Part shown: piece by piece, positions 22,965 through 32,298 of the stretch
Numbering within the stretch: the first letter of the stretch is position 1
Layout of the letters: every line of letters starts with the position of its first letter
Assembly: GCA_001940925.1 (NCBI GenBank)
Contig: MSGZ01000024.1
Location: forward strand, 46,799-110,798
Direction of reading: 5' to 3'
Source of the DNA: Ruminococcus sp. Phil11
GTDB taxonomy: Bacteria > Bacillota > Clostridia > Oscillospirales > Ruminococcaceae
DNA: 64,000 bases
Made by a program: the position numbers and the translations under genes
Notes under the pieces: generated by a model
Told to the model about the DNA's origin: nothing
Databases searched by the model: none
What the model saw: only the letters and a program-made list of their open reading frames with translations

Positions 22965-23525
22965 TTACTCGGCATCTCCCTCATCTTCCGGTTCGGCATC
23001 ATCGGCTTCGTCATCGTCTGCATCGGCAGAAAATTCCGTTTCGATGTTGTCGTAATCGAACTCGAGCAGCTCCCCGCAGTGCGGGCAGGTCATGCTGCCT
23101 TCCTCGAGCTGGCGCTCGCTCAGGCTGACCGTCTCATCGCAGCTCGGGCAGTTGACGACATACTGCACTTCATCGAAGTCCTCGTCGTCGTCATCATAAG
23201 CATAATCATCATAATCTGCCGGGAGGACCTGACCGATGTCGAAGTCATCATCATCGTCATCGTCGCTGTCATCATCGTCCTCATAGAGATCGTCGTCATC
23301 GTCATCGCAGTAGAGATCGGTCTCGACCTCGCCGAGATCCTTATCCAGCAGATCACAGAGCTCGGTCAGCTCATCGACCTGCGACTGCAGATCGTCGATG
23401 TAGACGCCCATTTCCTCCATGACCTCTGCCATTTGCAGGATGGCCTTGCCTTCCTTGGTGGAGCCGTCCAGCTCCATGCCGTCCAGAAGACCCTTCATAT
23501 AAGCGATTTTCTCAGTCAGCTTCAT
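22965..23525 (-). CDS. Highly acidic protein with zinc-ribbon (CD1247 N-terminal-domain-like)
   Basis: N-term MKLTEKIAYMKGLLDGMELDGSTKEGKAILQMAEVMEEMG; poly-Asp linker; CPSCDETVSLSERQLEEGSMTCPHCGE. Confidence 0.75.
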   Translation of the reverse strand: MKLTEKIAYMKGLLDGMELDGSTKEGKAILQMAEVMEEMGVYIDDLQSQVDELTELCDLLDKDLGEVETDLYCDDDDDDLYEDDDDSDDDDDDDFDIGQVLPADYDDYAYDDDDEDFDEVQYVVNCPSCDETVSLSERQLEEGSMTCPHCGELLEFDYDNIETEFSADADDDEADDAEPEDEGDAE

Positions 23526-23586
23526 GATGATTATCCTTTCTCACAAAACTTTTTGCTCCGCGAACGGAACGGGAAAACGCAGCAGA

Positions 23587-24144
23587 TTATGCGCGCTCCA
23601 TGTACTCACGGGTACGGGTGTCGATGCGGATCTTGTCGCCCTCGTTGATGAACAGCGGCACGCGGATCTCGGCACCGGTCTCGACGACAGCGGGCTTGGT
23701 CGCGTTGGTCGCGGTGTTGCCCTTGACGCCCGGCTCGGTGGAAGTTATCGTCAGCTCAACGAAGAACGGCGGCTCGATGCCGAACACGTTGCCCTTGTAG
23801 GACAGCACCTTGACGATCTCCTCTTCCTTGACGAAATCCAGCGCATTGCCGATGACGTCCTTGCTGATCGGGATCTGCTCATAGGTCTCCATGTCCATGA
23901 AGTAGTAAAGATCGCCGTCATTGTAGCTGTACTGCATATCCTTGCGCTCGACAAATGCAGTCGGGAACTTTGCGGTCGGGTTGAAAGAAGTTTCGACCAC
24001 GGCACCCGTGATGACATTCTTATACTTGGTGCGGACGAATGCAGCACCCTTGCCCGGCTTGACGTGCTGGAACTCGATAACCTGAACGACCTGACCGTCC
24101 ATTTCAAAGGTCATGCCATTGCGAAAATCACCTGCAGAAATCAT
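23587..24144 (-). CDS. efp: Translation elongation factor P
   Basis: [54 protein letters not shown]. Confidence 0.97.
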   Translation of the reverse strand: MISAGDFRNGMTFEMDGQVVQVIEFQHVKPGKGAAFVRTKYKNVITGAVVETSFNPTAKFPTAFVERKDMQYSYNDGDLYYFMDMETYEQIPISKDVIGNALDFVKEEEIVKVLSYKGNVFGIEPPFFVELTITSTEPGVKGNTATNATKPAVVETGAEIRVPLFINEGDKIRIDTRTREYMERA

Positions 24145-24318
24145 GTGTTTACCTCCAAAGAAACAGCTTGTAATTGGATGACGGTTCATCATCCCATATA
24201 CTGGTATTTTACACTATTTCGGAGCGTTTGGCAATAGCAAAAACGAAAAAATGAAGAGGTGCACAAAACAATTTCTCCGCAGGAAATGATTTTCAGCGTA
24301 TTGACGAAAGGAACCTGC

Positions 24319-25203
24319 ATGAAATCAGGAAGATCTGCGCTGCTGCTGTCGGTTTGCCTGCTGACCGGCTGCCGGGTACAGCCGGAACCCGCGCTGCCGC
24401 TGCCGGAGCCGGTTCTGACGGTGCAGTCCGCCGCGGAGTTGACTGATGCCGCTGCGGACATGCTGCTGCATACGGAGACCATGCTGACCGTTTCCGTTCC
24501 GGAAACGCTCTGCGGTGAGGCAGGAGACTGCCTGTGCGCTGCGCGGACGCGCTCCGTGCTCTGCGGGACGATGCTGGAAACGCTCGGCTGGCAGCGCAGC
24601 GGGCGTCTGCTGACGGTGACTGCGGTCTATACAGAACCGCCGGAAACGGTACGGGAAAAGAAGCGGCGGGTCAGTCTGTATGCAGCGGAATGGGCAAAGA
24701 CCGTGCTGCCGTATCCGCCGGCTGTGCGGGTGCTGCTTGCGCATGAGCGGCTCTGCAGTGCGTGTACATACAGCGAAACCGCACCGGACTGCGGCAGTGC
24801 ATACGGTGCGCTGTGCGGGGCTGCGGCGCGGTGTTCCGGCTATGCGGAGGGCTTTGCACTGCTGCTCGAAGCGGCCGGCGTCCCGGCAATGACCGTGACC
24901 GGCACGGCCTGTGAAAACGGCGAGCCGTCCGCGCACGCATGGAACCTTGTGCGGCCTGACGGCTCCTGGTATCATGTTGACTGCACATGGGACGACACCG
25001 CGGAACCCGGAGACACCCATGCGTATTTTCTCTGCGGGGATGACTTCATGCGGCAGACGCATACATGGGATGCTGCTGCATATCCGGCGGCGGAGGGCGG
25101 TGCGCTCCGGTACGAAACGGTCATGCAGCAGATGCGGGACGCGGTCATTCCTCCTTCGGATGATAAAACCGGCCGGAGAGCGTCTGCGTCCGCATCTCGT
25201 TGA
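24319..25203 (+). CDS. Lipoprotein with transglutaminase-like domain
   Basis: Lipobox LLTGC; AARCSGYAEGFALLLEAAGVPAMTVTG...HAWNLVRPDGSWYHVDCTWDD Cys-His-Asp triad. Confidence 0.85.
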   Translation: MKSGRSALLLSVCLLTGCRVQPEPALPLPEPVLTVQSAAELTDAAADMLLHTETMLTVSVPETLCGEAGDCLCAARTRSVLCGTMLETLGWQRSGRLLTVTAVYTEPPETVREKKRRVSLYAAEWAKTVLPYPPAVRVLLAHERLCSACTYSETAPDCGSAYGALCGAAARCSGYAEGFALLLEAAGVPAMTVTGTACENGEPSAHAWNLVRPDGSWYHVDCTWDDTAEPGDTHAYFLCGDDFMRQTHTWDAAAYPAAEGGALRYETVMQQMRDAVIPPSDDKTGRRASASASR

Positions 25204-26011
25204 TGAACGCCTCCGGGTCGGTCTCCCGGACGATGCGGATGACCTGCTTGGATTCCGCAGCCGATACCACGGAATAGACCACATTGCGCTCGCAGTGTTC
25301 GTAGGAGCCCTCGCCCTCTAAGACGGTCGCGCCGTGCTGTGTTGCGGCATAGATCGCATTGCAGACCGGGGCGGGCTTGGTCGTGACGATGAACAGCGTG
25401 CTCTGCTGATATTTCTTGTACGTGAGCCGCTGCACCACAGTTGCCGCATACTGGAAGATGATCGAATACAGTGCCTTGTCCCAGCCGAACAGAAAACCTG
25501 CGGCGAGCAGGATCACGGTGTTGAAGCCGAGGATCACGGAGAACGCATCCCCGCCGCGCCGCTCCGAAAGAAAAATGCCGATGAAATCCGTGCCGCCGGA
25601 GGTCGCGTTCGCATTCAGGCAGAGCGAGACCGCAAGCCCCTGAATGATCCCGCCGAAAATGCTGATGAGCAGAATGTCCTCCGTGACGATGTGCGGCGGG
25701 AGCAGGTCGGTAAAGAGACTGTTCAGCACGATCATCAGGCAGGAATACAGCGTGAATTTTTTGCCGATGTACCGGAATCCGATGTACACCGGAACGGCGT
25801 TCAGCAGCAGATTGATGACGGTGAACGGGACGCTGCGGTGCAGCATATCTGACAGCAGACGCTGAATCAGGATGGAAAGGCCTGCAACGCCGCCGGGATA
25901 CAGTCCGCCGGTATCGACAAAGGAATTTTTGTTGAGTGCCATGACGAAGGCAGCAGCCGTCACGGCGAGAACGGTCAGGAGATGTTTGCTGAGCGGCTTT
26001 TTCATCTTCAT
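25145..26011 (-). CDS. YitT family membrane protein (DUF2179 C-terminus)
   Basis: KNSFVDTGGLYPGGVAGLSIL, SLCLNANATSGGTDFIG, C-term KQVIRIVRETDPEAFINEMRTQTLSGRFY; ORF-track start at 26710 is an upstream over-extension. Confidence 0.85.
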   Translation of the reverse strand: MKMKKPLSKHLLTVLAVTAAAFVMALNKNSFVDTGGLYPGGVAGLSILIQRLLSDMLHRSVPFTVINLLLNAVPVYIGFRYIGKKFTLYSCLMIVLNSLFTDLLPPHIVTEDILLISIFGGIIQGLAVSLCLNANATSGGTDFIGIFLSERRGGDAFSVILGFNTVILLAAGFLFGWDKALYSIIFQYAATVVQRLTYKKYQQSTLFIVTTKPAPVCNAIYAATQHGATVLEGEGSYEHCERNVVYSVVSAAESKQVIRIVRETDPEAFINEMRTQTLSGRFYHPKEE

Positions 26012-26131
26012 TTTTCTCCTTATATTGTAAAGCTTCGCGCCGTTTCCGGCGGTAGGATGTTCTTTTTGCATATTATACCACAAATTCCGTGACAAATCAA
26101 CCCGAAATCCGCCTGATTCCTGAATAATCTC

Positions 26132-26160
26132 TTGACATACGGTGAAAGATATGTTATAAT
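26132..26160 (+). promoter_or_regulatory. Consensus sigma-A promoter TTGACA-17-TATAAT
   Basis: TTGACA 26132-26137, TATAAT 26155-26160, 17-nt spacer. Confidence 0.85.
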
Positions 26161-26206
26161 ATAACAAGGCTGAATGCCGAAATATTTGTATGAAAGGATG
26201 TGCTTC

Positions 26207-26695
26207 ATGATGGCAGAGAAAGCTGCTGAAAAAAAGGCACCCGCAAAGAAGACTGCTGAAAAGAAAGAAACCGCTGTGAAGAAGCCTGCTGAGAAGAAAG
26301 CTCCGGCAAAGACCGCTGCGAAGAAGGCACCGGCAGCAAAGAAGGCCGCTGAGAAGCCTGCCGCAGCACCCGCAAAGGCTGCGGAAGCTGCTGCAAAGAA
26401 ACCCGCGGCTGCAAAAAAGACTGCTGAAAAGAAAGCACCTGCTGAGAAGAAGGCTGCTGCAAAGAAATCTGCGAAGAAGCCGGCACTTGAGATCAGAACG
26501 ATCCTGCAGGTCGGCGGCAAGGATTTCGATATCAGTGCCATGGCGGAGAAGGCTCTGAAGGCTTACAAATCCGTCCACAAGAGAAAGGTCGTAAACGAGT
26601 TCGTGCTTTATGTAAAGCCGGAGGAGAATGCGGCATATTTCACGATCAACGGTGAGGGCGGCGACGAGGATAAGCTCCCGCTGAACGAGATCTGA
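26207..26695 (+). CDS. Lys/Ala/Pro-rich (histone H1-like tail) protein with DUF6465-like C-terminal domain
   Basis: PAKK/AEKKAPA repeats then ALEIRTILQVGGKDFDISAMAEKALKAYKSVHKRKVVNEFVLYVKPEENAAYFTIN. Confidence 0.75.
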   Translation: MMAEKAAEKKAPAKKTAEKKETAVKKPAEKKAPAKTAAKKAPAAKKAAEKPAAAPAKAAEAAAKKPAAAKKTAEKKAPAEKKAAAKKSAKKPALEIRTILQVGGKDFDISAMAEKALKAYKSVHKRKVVNEFVLYVKPEENAAYFTINGEGGDEDKLPLNEI

Positions 26696-26748
26696 ATCAC
26701 AGAACAGCATCCCTTCGTCTCCGGACGGAGGGATGTTTTGTATGCATA

Positions 26749-26786
26749 AAAAGCCTGCACGCTTCGGGTGAACGTGCAGGCTTTTG
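26749..26786. terminator. Bidirectional terminator
   Basis: AAAAGCCTGCACG...CGTGCAGGCTTTT. Confidence 0.75.
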
Positions 26787-26789
26787 CTG

Positions 26790-28835
26790 TTATGAAAGCG
26801 ATGTGATGATCTTTGCGATGTATTTCAGGAGCAGAACGATGTCCTCCATATCCGGCGAGCCGCTGACGTTGACATCTGCATTGCGGATGCCCTGATCCTT
26901 CACGACGGCCGTGCGGTCCTCCGCAAGGACTCTCGCTGTCAGAACGGCATCCGAAACATCCACGCTGCCGTCCAGATTGACGTCGCCCTTCAGACCGGTC
27001 TGTACCGGCACGGTCGTGGTGACGGGAGCTTTCGTTGTTGTGACCGGAGCCTTCGTTGTCGTGACGGGAGCCTTCGTTGTCGTGACGGGAGCCGCGGTTG
27101 TCGTGACCGGCGCCTTTGTGGTGGTGGTCGTCGTCGTTGTTGTGACGGTCGTTGTGACCGGTGCGGTTGTCGTCACAACAGCCGGGGTGAAGCCGATCGG
27201 CTTGCCGTCTGCCTTTTCGATCAGCCACTTCTGTGCTTCGGACTTTGTGTCCGTGAAAAGCACCATCTTGCCGTCCTTGTATGTGACGCAGCGCGAATAG
27301 GAAAGCTGCGGATAGATCGAATAGCTCTCGTCCGCATTCTGGCGGAGCTGATATTCCTGTGCTCTGTCCACGCCGGTCTCTACATAAATGATGACGGGAT
27401 TGTCGTCTACATCCCATGCGTTGCCGACATCGAAGCGGAGTGCCGGAGCGGCCTTCGGGGAGATGCGGACGAAATTGTCGCCCAGATAGGTGATCGTCCA
27501 GCAGATCGAATCATCCGTTTTGAAATCGGAGAAGGTGAATGCCTGTTTCTCTGCATCGAATGCAAGGTACTTGCCGTTCCCCTGATTCATCAGGTAGTAG
27601 TCGCCCGTTTCCCCGTAGCTGATCTTTGTGAAGGTGCAGTCCTTCAGCTGCGTGTTCTCATACGGGAACCGCCAGTTCGGGAACTTTCTGGAAAGCGACA
27701 TGATCTTGTTTTCTTCCAGCGAATAGTACATATCGAAGATATAGGAATCGTCCTGATAGACGATGCCGTTCTCGCGGCTCATCTCGGCGGTGTCCTCACC
27801 GAGAAATGCCTGATATTTGCCGTCCGGGTCGGTCGCGTAATACTCACCGAAGAAGCATTTTCCGTCGTAGACACGCCAGAAGGACGGGAACATGCCGAGG
27901 TAGCGGTCATTGGCGATATCGTGAATGTGACCGTTGAAATAAGCGCGTGCATAGGAGACGGAATCCGGCTCGCGGCCCTTGAGGAAATCTGTCGGGTTCT
28001 TGTAGACCGTGTCTTCCGGCCAGATGTAGTCCCATTCCAGCTGGTCGTTCGTGACCGTGCGCTGATCCTCCGAGATCCGCAGCAGATCGGTGCCCTTGCC
28101 GAAGATATCCGCGGACGGCATGACGATGCCGTCAAGATTCCGGAAGGATTCAAGCTGGTGGATCCATTCGTGCATCGCAAGGTCAACTGTATACAGATGC
28201 CACGGCTTATCCCTGACCGTCGGGTCATAGCTCTCGTGATCAAAAAGTGCGATTGGCACCCATGCGTAGCCCGCACTGGACATCGGCTCTCTGCTGGAGT
28301 ACGAAGTGTTCGGGCAGCCGAAATCGGTGTTCTCGCATGTGAAGGTGATGACGGTGTCATACGTGCCGTAGGGGGCGTGCTTCCGGATGAGTTTCTGCAT
28401 GTCGAAGTACGTGGTATAATCGGTGGTCGCCTGCACCTGCTCGTCCAGGATCAGCGTCTCCACGACGATATCGACATTGTAGTCCGTCAGATACTCGACG
28501 ATCTGCTCAAACTGCACAGCGGCCTTTGAGAAGATCTCGTCGTCCTCTGCTGTGGCCTTTGCATCATTGCCGTTCTGCGTCCTGACGTTTCGGGCTTCGA
28601 TGAACAGGAACCGGTACTTCGGCGGCGTGTCCGTCTCGTATTCGCATTTCTTGTGCGCGTAGCTGTTGTATTCGTAGAAGATCTCCGAACGGGTCTGCAG
28701 CAGCAGATTGACCCTGTCCTGCACGGAGTGCGGGAATGCCTGAACGTCGGCCGCTGCCTGTACCTGCATGACGGAGGACATCAGCAAAGATACTGACATG
28801 GCGGCTGCTGCTTTTTGCAAAGCTTTCTTTCTCAT
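26790..28835 (-). CDS. Secreted dockerin protein: HEWIH putative metallopeptidase, ricin-like region, Thr-rich linker, dockerin
   Basis: LAMHEWIHQLESF; GNGKYLAFDAEKQAFTFSDFKTDDSICWTI; TTTKAPVTTT linker; GDVNLDGSVDVSDAVLTARVLAE...ADVNVSGSPDMEDIVLLLKYIAK. Confidence 0.8.
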   Translation of the reverse strand: MRKKALQKAAAAMSVSLLMSSVMQVQAAADVQAFPHSVQDRVNLLLQTRSEIFYEYNSYAHKKCEYETDTPPKYRFLFIEARNVRTQNGNDAKATAEDDEIFSKAAVQFEQIVEYLTDYNVDIVVETLILDEQVQATTDYTTYFDMQKLIRKHAPYGTYDTVITFTCENTDFGCPNTSYSSREPMSSAGYAWVPIALFDHESYDPTVRDKPWHLYTVDLAMHEWIHQLESFRNLDGIVMPSADIFGKGTDLLRISEDQRTVTNDQLEWDYIWPEDTVYKNPTDFLKGREPDSVSYARAYFNGHIHDIANDRYLGMFPSFWRVYDGKCFFGEYYATDPDGKYQAFLGEDTAEMSRENGIVYQDDSYIFDMYYSLEENKIMSLSRKFPNWRFPYENTQLKDCTFTKISYGETGDYYLMNQGNGKYLAFDAEKQAFTFSDFKTDDSICWTITYLGDNFVRISPKAAPALRFDVGNAWDVDDNPVIIYVETGVDRAQEYQLRQNADESYSIYPQLSYSRCVTYKDGKMVLFTDTKSEAQKWLIEKADGKPIGFTPAVVTTTAPVTTTVTTTTTTTTTKAPVTTTAAPVTTTKAPVTTTKAPVTTTKAPVTTTVPVQTGLKGDVNLDGSVDVSDAVLTARVLAEDRTAVVKDQGIRNADVNVSGSPDMEDIVLLLKYIAKIITSLS

Positions 28836-29005
28836 ACTTTTAACTCCTTTTTCATTCTGTCATGATCGGCTGTTTGCTCCGCCGGAACGAAGCATTTTTA
28901 TTATACAATAAAAGCCAATTCTTTGCAAGTTATTTTGTAAAAATACTGAATGTTGCAGCAAAATCCGGCATGAATACACAGAAATGACTGTCAGAATCAC
29001 AACAG

Positions 29006-29034
29006 AAAGCATCTCCCCGCAGAGAGATGCTTTT
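29006..29034. terminator. Terminator downstream of esterase gene
   Basis: AAAGCATCTC...GAGATGCTTTT. Confidence 0.65.
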
Positions 29035-29122
29035 GTTGAAAAATGTTTCTGCTTCGCGATGATCTGTCATGAGGGTGCAGTCCCATTCCGGATGCATCGC
29101 GGATACCGCTTTTTCGGTATGC

Positions 29123-30223
29123 TCACGCCTTGAACAGTGCGCGGATGAAATTATAGAAAAACGGTGTGCCGACGCCGCCGTCATGTCCGCCGCCCGGCAC
29201 GGAGACCCAGATATGATCGGTGTTGTTGCGCGTGAACAGATTGTGGTACTGCTCCGGGAAGTCTCCGACCATGCCGTCCGCCGTGCCGCCGGTGATCATC
29301 AGCAGATACGGCAGATACGGCTCCGACATGCGGAACTGCTCCTCACGGATACTGCCCACATGCTCCATGAAATTGTCGCGGGCGGGCACAACGCCAGGAG
29401 CAGGGGAGCTCGCCGCGATATAGCCGAACAGATCCGGCCGCATGATGCCGATATAGAGCGACTCTCTGCCGCCCATGGAAAAGCCGCCGATCGCGGTGTT
29501 CTCGCGCCCCGTTTTGCAGGGATAATGCGATTCGATATAGGGCATCAGGCTGCCGGTGAGGTCATCCAGGAAGGCGTCGTAATACGGCACCTCCTGTGCG
29601 TTGATGCCGTCGCAGTTGTCCTTGTTCGGGTTCGTATACATGAAGGTGAACACAATGATCATCGGCTCCGCCTCGCCGGCTTCGATCAGGCCGGCTGCGC
29701 TCTCCATGATGCCGAAGCCGTTGAGCATCGTATACTCATTGCCCTGAATGCCGTGGTTGACGTAAAAGACCGGATACTGCTTTGCGGGATCGTACCCGGG
29801 CGGCAGCCAGACATGCGCGCCCTTTTCCTTGTTCGCCTTCTGCGAGAAATACGTGATGTGCGTCAGCTCGCCGCCGCGTGCGTTCAGTATGTTCTGCGGC
29901 ACCTGCTGCACCCAGCTGCTGCGCACCTGCTCCATATAGGCTTTCGGGTCGGTGCTGCTGTGCTGCGCGGGCGGATTCAGGATCAGTGCCTTGAGCAGCG
30001 AAAGATCGGCGGCATCCAGCCTGCCGTTTGCGTCCAGATCGGCGGCCTCAAGGTCCGGACTGCCGCTTTCCTTCAGCAGCCAGTCTGTCAGGCAGCGGAC
30101 GTCGTTCCGGTCGGTGCTGCCGGTTCTGTCTGCGTCTCCCAGGACGGCAGCGGATGCCGGACAGACTGCTGTACAGAAGGTCAGGAGCGCGGCAGCCAGT
30201 ACCGCTGCGTGTTTCATGTTCAT
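29123..30223 (-). CDS. Secreted N-terminal-dockerin CE1-type esterase (feruloyl/acetyl xylan esterase-like)
   Basis: GDADRTGSTDRNDVRCLTDWLL...ADLDANGRLDAADLSLLKALIL then alpha/beta hydrolase: YPVFYVNHGIQGNE, IGGFSMGGRESLYIG, HIWVSVPGGGHDGGVG. Confidence 0.88.
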   Translation of the reverse strand: MNMKHAAVLAAALLTFCTAVCPASAAVLGDADRTGSTDRNDVRCLTDWLLKESGSPDLEAADLDANGRLDAADLSLLKALILNPPAQHSSTDPKAYMEQVRSSWVQQVPQNILNARGGELTHITYFSQKANKEKGAHVWLPPGYDPAKQYPVFYVNHGIQGNEYTMLNGFGIMESAAGLIEAGEAEPMIIVFTFMYTNPNKDNCDGINAQEVPYYDAFLDDLTGSLMPYIESHYPCKTGRENTAIGGFSMGGRESLYIGIMRPDLFGYIAASSPAPGVVPARDNFMEHVGSIREEQFRMSEPYLPYLLMITGGTADGMVGDFPEQYHNLFTRNNTDHIWVSVPGGGHDGGVGTPFFYNFIRALFKA

Positions 30224-30486
30224 AAGATGTATCCCCCAGTCAAATAAATTGATATTTTCTATGATCTCCGTGTCCCTGAACGGCGCGGAGAAGGCTGCGG
30301 AAGATACGGCTCTGCGATGAAACCGGTACAGGATACCGCTTTCCGCTTTTTATACTATAACACATATCCAAAGAGAATGCAAGAGAAAATATACAGGTAT
30401 CTGTTGATTATTTCTGCTTTTCCGCCCTTGACGCGGCGCAGGGATTATGATACAATAAATATATCAATTGACGGAGGTGCAATGTC

Positions 30487-31539
30487 ATGCCTTTGAAGCT
30501 GTTATATACCGATCTGACACGGTTCCCGTGTGATGCGGCTGTGATCGCCGCGGACGAATCTTTGCAGTACGGCGGCAGCGTGTTCGGTGCGTGCGGAAGC
30601 AGAGCCGGTATGTCGCTGACGGATGAACTGCGGGCACTGGGCGGATGTGCGGCAGGGGAGGCAAAGACCCTGCGCAGCCGTGCGGCCGTATCCGGGCTTT
30701 CCTGCAAAAAGCTGATCGTCACAGCGGCACCGGTCTGGCGCGGCGGAGATCAGCATGAAACAGAGACGCTCGCGGACTGCTACCGGCACAGCCTAGAAGA
30801 AGCCGCGGCGCAGGGCTGCAGAAAGATCGCCGTCAGTCTGATCGACTCCGGCGTTTATGGCTTCCCGAAGGACATTGCGCTGGAAACTGCGGTGCAGACG
30901 ATCCTGTCACATCCGCTGACTGCAAAGCTGGACGTTTATCTCGTCCGGTTTGACTGGCACAGCTACGGCGCACACCGGGAGACGCTCGCGGAACTGGAAC
31001 AGTATCTTGCAAAGCGGCTTCATCCGGCGCAGGCGCATCCGCTGCATGATACGTTCGCAGGGGCTGCGGCGAATGCTTCCGCATTCTTCCGGAAGGAAAA
31101 GAAGTCTGATTTTGCCGCTTCGGCATACATGGAGAGCGGGATCCCTGCGGAATGCGCTGCGGAGAAAGCGTCGCTGGACGAGCGTCTGAAGCAGCTTGAC
31201 GAGGGCTTCACGGAAATGCTGCTGCGGCTCATTGACGAGCGGGGCATGTCGGATGCCGAATGCTATAAAAAGGCGAATCTCTCGAAGCAGCTTTTCTCCA
31301 AGATCCGCTCGAAACCGCATTACCGCCCGCAAAAGGAGACCGCGATCGCGCTGGCACTTGCACTGAAGCTTGACCTTGAAAGCACGAACGCGCTGCTGCG
31401 GACGGCGGGGCTTTCGCTCTCGCACAGCAGCAAATTTGACGTCATCATCGAATATTTCATTGACCGGAAAATCTACAATGTATTCGAGATCAACGAGGCA
31501 CTGGAGCAGTACGATCAGCCGCTGCTCGGCTCGGAATAA
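30487..31539 (+). CDS. Macro-domain-like protein with C-terminal helical (HTH-like) domain
   Basis: VIAADESLQYGGSVFGACGSRAG...VTAAPVW...SLIDSGVYGFPKDIALETA; C-term LLRLIDERGMSDAECYKKANLSKQLFSKIRSKPHYRPQKETAIALALALKLDLESTNALLRTAGLSLSHSSKFDVIIEYFI. Confidence 0.78.
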   Translation: MPLKLLYTDLTRFPCDAAVIAADESLQYGGSVFGACGSRAGMSLTDELRALGGCAAGEAKTLRSRAAVSGLSCKKLIVTAAPVWRGGDQHETETLADCYRHSLEEAAAQGCRKIAVSLIDSGVYGFPKDIALETAVQTILSHPLTAKLDVYLVRFDWHSYGAHRETLAELEQYLAKRLHPAQAHPLHDTFAGAAANASAFFRKEKKSDFAASAYMESGIPAECAAEKASLDERLKQLDEGFTEMLLRLIDERGMSDAECYKKANLSKQLFSKIRSKPHYRPQKETAIALALALKLDLESTNALLRTAGLSLSHSSKFDVIIEYFIDRKIYNVFEINEALEQYDQPLLGSE

Positions 31540-31631
31540 AAGTCAACTGCCGGTTGACCCTTTTCCTTTCGGTTTGTGGTATGATAAAGACACAGGAAAC
31601 AATCCGCCCCAAACCGAAAGGAGAAATCACA

Positions 31632-32252
31632 ATGAAAAACAATCTCACGGAAATGGTCTTTATCCTCGACCGCAGCGGCTCGATGAGCGGGCTGGAAAAC
31701 GACACGATCGGCGGCTTCAACGCGATGATCGCGAAGCAGAAGAAGGAGGAAGGCGCGGCGTTCGTCACGACGGTGCTGTTCGATACGCGGCATGAGATCC
31801 TGCATGACCGTCTGCCGCTGGACAAGGTGCCGGTCATGACGGACAAGGACTACTGCGTCGGAGGCGGAACGGCTCTGCTCGATGCAGTCGGCGCGGCGAT
31901 CAAACAGATCGAAATGATCCACAAATACGCCCGCCCCGAGGATGTGCCCGAGCACACGATCTTCATTATCACGACGGACGGACACGAAAATTCCAGCTGC
32001 AATTACAGCTATGCCGACATCAAGAAGATGATCGAATCGGCGAAGAAAAAGGGCTGGGAGTTCCTGTTTCTCGGCGCGAACATCGACGCTGCCGCCGAAG
32101 CTGCAAGGATCGGCATTTCCCGCGACCGTGCGGCGGATTATCAGGCGACCGAATGCGGAACACAGTGCCTGTTCGAGGCTGTGCACAAATCGGTCGCGGC
32201 GGTGCGCCGGAAGGGTACCCTCGCGGACAACTGGAAGGACGCGCTCAAATAA
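31632..32252 (+). CDS. VWA (von Willebrand factor A) domain protein
   Basis: MVFILDRSGSMSGLENDTIGGFN MIDAS DxSxS motif; GGGTALLDAVG; FIITTDGHENSS. Confidence 0.88.
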   Translation: MKNNLTEMVFILDRSGSMSGLENDTIGGFNAMIAKQKKEEGAAFVTTVLFDTRHEILHDRLPLDKVPVMTDKDYCVGGGTALLDAVGAAIKQIEMIHKYARPEDVPEHTIFIITTDGHENSSCNYSYADIKKMIESAKKKGWEFLFLGANIDAAAEAARIGISRDRAADYQATECGTQCLFEAVHKSVAAVRRKGTLADNWKDALK

Positions 32253-32258
32253 GACAAA

Positions 32259-32297
32259 CCCCTGCACCCGGTACATCGCCGGGTGCAGGGGCTTTTT
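32259..32297. terminator. Terminator between VWA gene and pilus operon
   Basis: CCCCTGCACCCGG...CCGGGTGCAGGGGCTTTTTG. Confidence 0.75.
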
Positions 32298-32298
32298 G

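Noticed and set aside
26012-26710. N-terminal extension of the YitT ORF (RFLCSSLLLSRCFLFSSLF...)
   Set aside because: Antisense of the Lys/Ala-rich gene; real start with RBS is at 26011
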